From a virus, in the IMG/VR virus record IMGVR_UViG_3300023198_000132, positions 1 to 35,882 of that record: DNA of 35,882 bases; one strand, 5' to 3'. Shown piece by piece: positions 33,760-35,882 of the stretch; position 1 is the first letter of the stretch, and every line of letters begins with the position of its first letter. Position numbers and translations under genes: made by a program. The notes beneath the pieces were generated by a model. It was given only the letters and a program-made list of their open reading frames with translations, made no database searches and was not told the origin of the DNA.

Positions 33760-35481
33760 TTAGCCATCACACGCTAGACAATCTTCACTCATAGCTGAAG
33801 CCGCAATATCTCCACGCAAGACGCTTTCAGTTCTAGTATAGTATAAAGTTTTTACACCTTTCTTCCAAGCTTCGAAATGAACTTTGTTCAACCATTTAGG
33901 AGTAGCTTCAGAAGGGAATGCAAGATTAAGACTTACGGATTGATCTACGTACTGTTGCCTGATCCCTGCTTGATTAACTAATTCCAACTGATTAATCTCC
34001 TTGAATGTTCTAAAAACTTCCTTAGAAGGGATATTATGATCTCCTATCAATACATTATCAAGAGCATCGATATTTTGAACAGAACCTCCATCAGCTAATA
34101 TCTTATTCCATATATCACTAGTGTTTAATTCGTTGTCTTCAAGAACCTGTTCTAAGGTAGGATTCTTTCTTATAAAAGTCCCCTTGGCCGATTGCTCTGT
34201 GAATACGTTCGCGGCCCACGGCTCAATACCCGGAGAAACATTACCGGAAAGCTTACTATTAGAGACAGTAGGAGCGATAGCACGAAGGTGAGTATTACGC
34301 CTACCAGTACCAACACACCAAAGAGGTTCCCCATATATTTCAGCAAGATTCCTTGATGCTCTTTCGCTTTCAATTTTGATTTGCGAGAATATCTTCCTAG
34401 TTTCAAACTGAGAAAGTAAACCTTCGAAAGGAATACCCTTCTCTTGGAGATACGTGTGCCATCCAAGAACTCCCAAGCCCAATGCTCTCCCTTTCTGTGC
34501 AGATCGAATAGCGTTTTCGAATCCTCGTAAACCTTTGGCTCGTTGAATAAATTCTTCCATAACTCCGTCAAGAAAGAAAATGGCGTCATGTATAAGATTA
34601 GTGTCTTTCCACTCTTCATATTTTGCTAAGTTTAATGATGATAAACAACATACAAAGCTATGTGTTTCATCCGTGTGTAATGCGATTTCAGAACATATAT
34701 TAGTCATATGCACCTTCAATCCGTTTTGTTTGTATGCTTCTGGATTTGCTTTATTAACGTTACCTTTAAACATTATATAAGGCTCACCAGTCGCTTTTCT
34801 TTTTCTTAATAATTTACTCCATTTAGCACGAGCTTCTTTGTCTCCTTGCTCTAGTCTACGCATAAACTTATCTCCAACAATAGCGCATTGATGCAAGTTA
34901 AGAGATTGCCTATTAACATCTCCTTTGGGTTCCCTGATTTCAAGCCAGTCTTCGAAATCATTGTGTTCAATGTTAATATTAACAGAAGCAGCGCCTCTTC
35001 TTACAGAACCTTGATTGGTAGCAAGAATTGTAGAATCGTAAATTTTACAAAATGGTACTACTCCATCTGATGTTCCATTACCAGTTATCCTAGCTCCAGC
35101 GGGTCTGATTTGATTAATACCAATGCCAACACCGCCTCCATGCTTAGCTAACAGCATCATCTCTAGATTTTTCTGACCTATGTCCTGTATTGAATCTGCT
35201 ACATCAACACCGAAACAACTAATAGGGAGACCACGGTCAGTACCAGTATTGCTAAGTACAGGAGATGCCAAACATAACCAACCATTCCAAATATAGTTGA
35301 AAAATGTTTCAGCCATTTCAGGTTTATATAACCTACGAGCAACTGCTTTACTGACGCGATGGTATGCTTCTTTAGGCGTTTCTCCGTCAAATAAATATCC
35401 CCCGGATATTGTCTTCTTGTATACGTCTGTATCACCCCACGCAGGGTAATCTTCTCCTTTAATCCAATTTTCATTCCACAT
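33760..35481 (-). CDS. nrdA: class I ribonucleotide reductase large (alpha) subunit
   Basis: A 573-aa catalytic subunit that reduces ribonucleotides to deoxyribonucleotides for phage DNA synthesis. Cys 89 in LPISCFGV is the substrate-site Cys. NICSE at 261-265 carries the thiyl radical Cys 263 with Asn and Glu. Cys 278 in VCCLSSLNL is the partner Cys. Tyr 547-Tyr 548 in LYYTRTES is the radical-transfer pair. The C-terminus CLAC (Cys 568 and 571) is the mobile redox tail. The N-terminal ATP-cone of cellular NrdA is missing, which is common in phage forms and implies no dATP feedback inhibition. It is co-oriented with the small membrane gene and nrdB. G+C is higher than in the structural genes. 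Confidence 0.94.
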   Translation of the reverse strand: MWNENWIKGEDYPAWGDTDVYKKTISGGYLFDGETPKEAYHRVSKAVARRLYKPEMAETFFNYIWNGWLCLASPVLSNTGTDRGLPISCFGVDVADSIQDIGQKNLEMMLLAKHGGGVGIGINQIRPAGARITGNGTSDGVVPFCKIYDSTILATNQGSVRRGAASVNINIEHNDFEDWLEIREPKGDVNRQSLNLHQCAIVGDKFMRRLEQGDKEARAKWSKLLRKRKATGEPYIMFKGNVNKANPEAYKQNGLKVHMTNICSEIALHTDETHSFVCCLSSLNLAKYEEWKDTNLIHDAIFFLDGVMEEFIQRAKGLRGFENAIRSAQKGRALGLGVLGWHTYLQEKGIPFEGLLSQFETRKIFSQIKIESERASRNLAEIYGEPLWCVGTGRRNTHLRAIAPTVSNSKLSGNVSPGIEPWAANVFTEQSAKGTFIRKNPTLEQVLEDNELNTSDIWNKILADGGSVQNIDALDNVLIGDHNIPSKEVFRTFKEINQLELVNQAGIRQQYVDQSVSLNLAFPSEATPKWLNKVHFEAWKKGVKTLYYTRTESVLRGDIAASAMSEDCLACDG

Positions 35482-35482
35482 A

Positions 35483-35746
35483 TTATATTAAGTGATTTAA
35501 CCAGGCTATTAACCCATTAATGTTTAATGCTACAAGGTTCCATTGTTTTCTTGAGGCTGTTTGTACTACTACTAATATAAAACCTATAATATATAATTCA
35601 GGTTGTATAGTCCATTGGGCAGCGATTAAAAAACCACTACCCATGTAACCTAGCCTACTCGCTAGTTTTTCTGAAGGCGTTAACTTTCTGGATCTTACCA
35701 AAGCTTTTAGCCATTTCTTTTTAAAACTTTTTAATTTATGAATCAT
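35483..35746 (-). CDS. small membrane protein between nrdB and nrdA
   Basis: An 87-aa protein with a basic N-terminus (KSFKKKWLKALVRSRK) and two or three hydrophobic segments (LGYMGSGFLIAAQW; LYIIGFILVVVQTA; WNLVALNINGLIAWL). I chose ATG 35746 because it forms a TAATG overlap with the nrdB stop; an upstream TTG start at 35752 would add two residues. The stop lies one base from the nrdA start, so all three genes form an operon. The segment QTASRKQWNLV loosely resembles PQ-loop membrane proteins. Similar small membrane genes are seen beside nrd genes in marine phages, but I know no function. Confidence 0.68.
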   Translation of the reverse strand: MIHKLKSFKKKWLKALVRSRKLTPSEKLASRLGYMGSGFLIAAQWTIQPELYIIGFILVVVQTASRKQWNLVALNINGLIAWLNHLI

Positions 35747-35882
35747 TACCAAATGTCTTCGAAGTTCTCCCCTTCACCAGCCTTCGAATAATCTGTCGGC
35801 CTAGTTGCGAAAAAATCAGTATGAGTGACCCCGCCGGTAAGATGATAGAACCAATCAAGATTAGCTGCTGCTTTCTCGTCAT
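35746..35882 (-). CDS. nrdB: C-terminal end of ribonucleotide reductase small (beta) subunit (5' end outside window)
   Basis: The minus-strand frame from the right edge encodes the last 44 residues, including AANLDWFYHLTGGVTHTDFF and ATRPTDYSKAGEG, ending GENFEDIW. The FFATRPTDYSKA segment matches the NrdB FFExRVTEYSKA end, and a short acidic-aromatic C-terminal tail is what binds NrdA. The stop overlaps the ATG of the membrane protein (TAATG). The metal-site residues would lie outside the window. Confidence 0.75.
   Translation of the reverse strand, partial: DEKAAANLDWFYHLTGGVTHTDFFATRPTDYSKAGEGENFEDIW

Noticed and set aside
34170-34619. 149-codon minus-strand frame inside nrdA.
   Set aside because: It lies within a clearly coding nrdA frame with intact catalytic motifs; the frame is explained by the higher G+C of nrdA.
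1-35882. CRISPR arrays, tRNA genes, insertion sequences, integrase or attachment sites.
   Set aside because: No regularly spaced repeats, no cloverleaf-like sequences noticed, and no transposase or integrase motif in any frame; absence within this window says nothing about the rest of the genome.

Overview
The window looks like the right-hand structural half of a tailed phage genome, most likely a short-tailed (podovirus-like) virus of a marine or aquatic Bacteroidota/Flavobacteriia host. The evidence for this is the terminase-portal-scaffold-capsid order with no tape measure, sheath or baseplate genes, candidate internal virion proteins followed by one giant protein, and AT-rich DNA. Start codons mostly lack a purine-rich Shine-Dalgarno and instead sit behind A-rich leaders ending in ...AAAATTATG, which is typical of Bacteroidota. 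Host and lifestyle are inferences. No integrase, repressor, tRNA or CRISPR was seen.

Layout. (1) 1-59: tail of an unknown gene. (2) 130-2382: a chaperonin module with a GroEL (522 aa), an overlapping GroES-like gene starting at TTG, and a putative winged-helix protein. (3) 2393-4090: small, mostly basic or coiled-coil proteins, including a possible HExxH mini-peptidase and a 24-residue microprotein. (4) 4092-12206: a protein that looks like a tandem duplication of the GroES fold, then small terminase, large terminase, portal, scaffold and major capsid. (5) 12345-23198: a post-capsid protein, two connector candidates, a 1521-aa tail nozzle candidate, an Ig-like tail protein, a small structural protein and two candidate internal proteins. 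(6) 23209-31734: a 2841-aa multidomain protein with an HEFLH motif and a zeta-toxin-like P-loop, resembling a polyvalent protein ejected into the host. (7) 31738-33706: a lysis/small-protein cluster with a membrane protein, a cysteine-less thioredoxin-like secreted protein, an M15 peptidase and small SPAKK-motif proteins. (8) 33709-33741: a strong bidirectional terminator. (9) 33760-35882, minus strand: nrdB (partial), a small membrane protein and nrdA.

How it fits together. Almost everything from 130 to 33706 is on the plus strand with tiny gaps or overlaps (ATGA/TAATG), so it reads as one or a few late transcripts. The virus-encoded GroEL, the GroES and the possible tandem GroES sit on the same strand as the capsid genes, so virion assembly may use a phage-specific folding chamber. 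The minus-strand ribonucleotide reductase genes supply deoxynucleotides for replication and run convergently into the shared terminator.

The most unusual signals are the chaperonin set with two different co-chaperonin candidates, a recurring SPA(K/R)(K/N) short motif in five proteins of different type, the zincin-plus-kinase giant protein, a thioredoxin-like protein with both active-site cysteines replaced by Asn, and an island of raised G+C inside the terminase ATPase domain.
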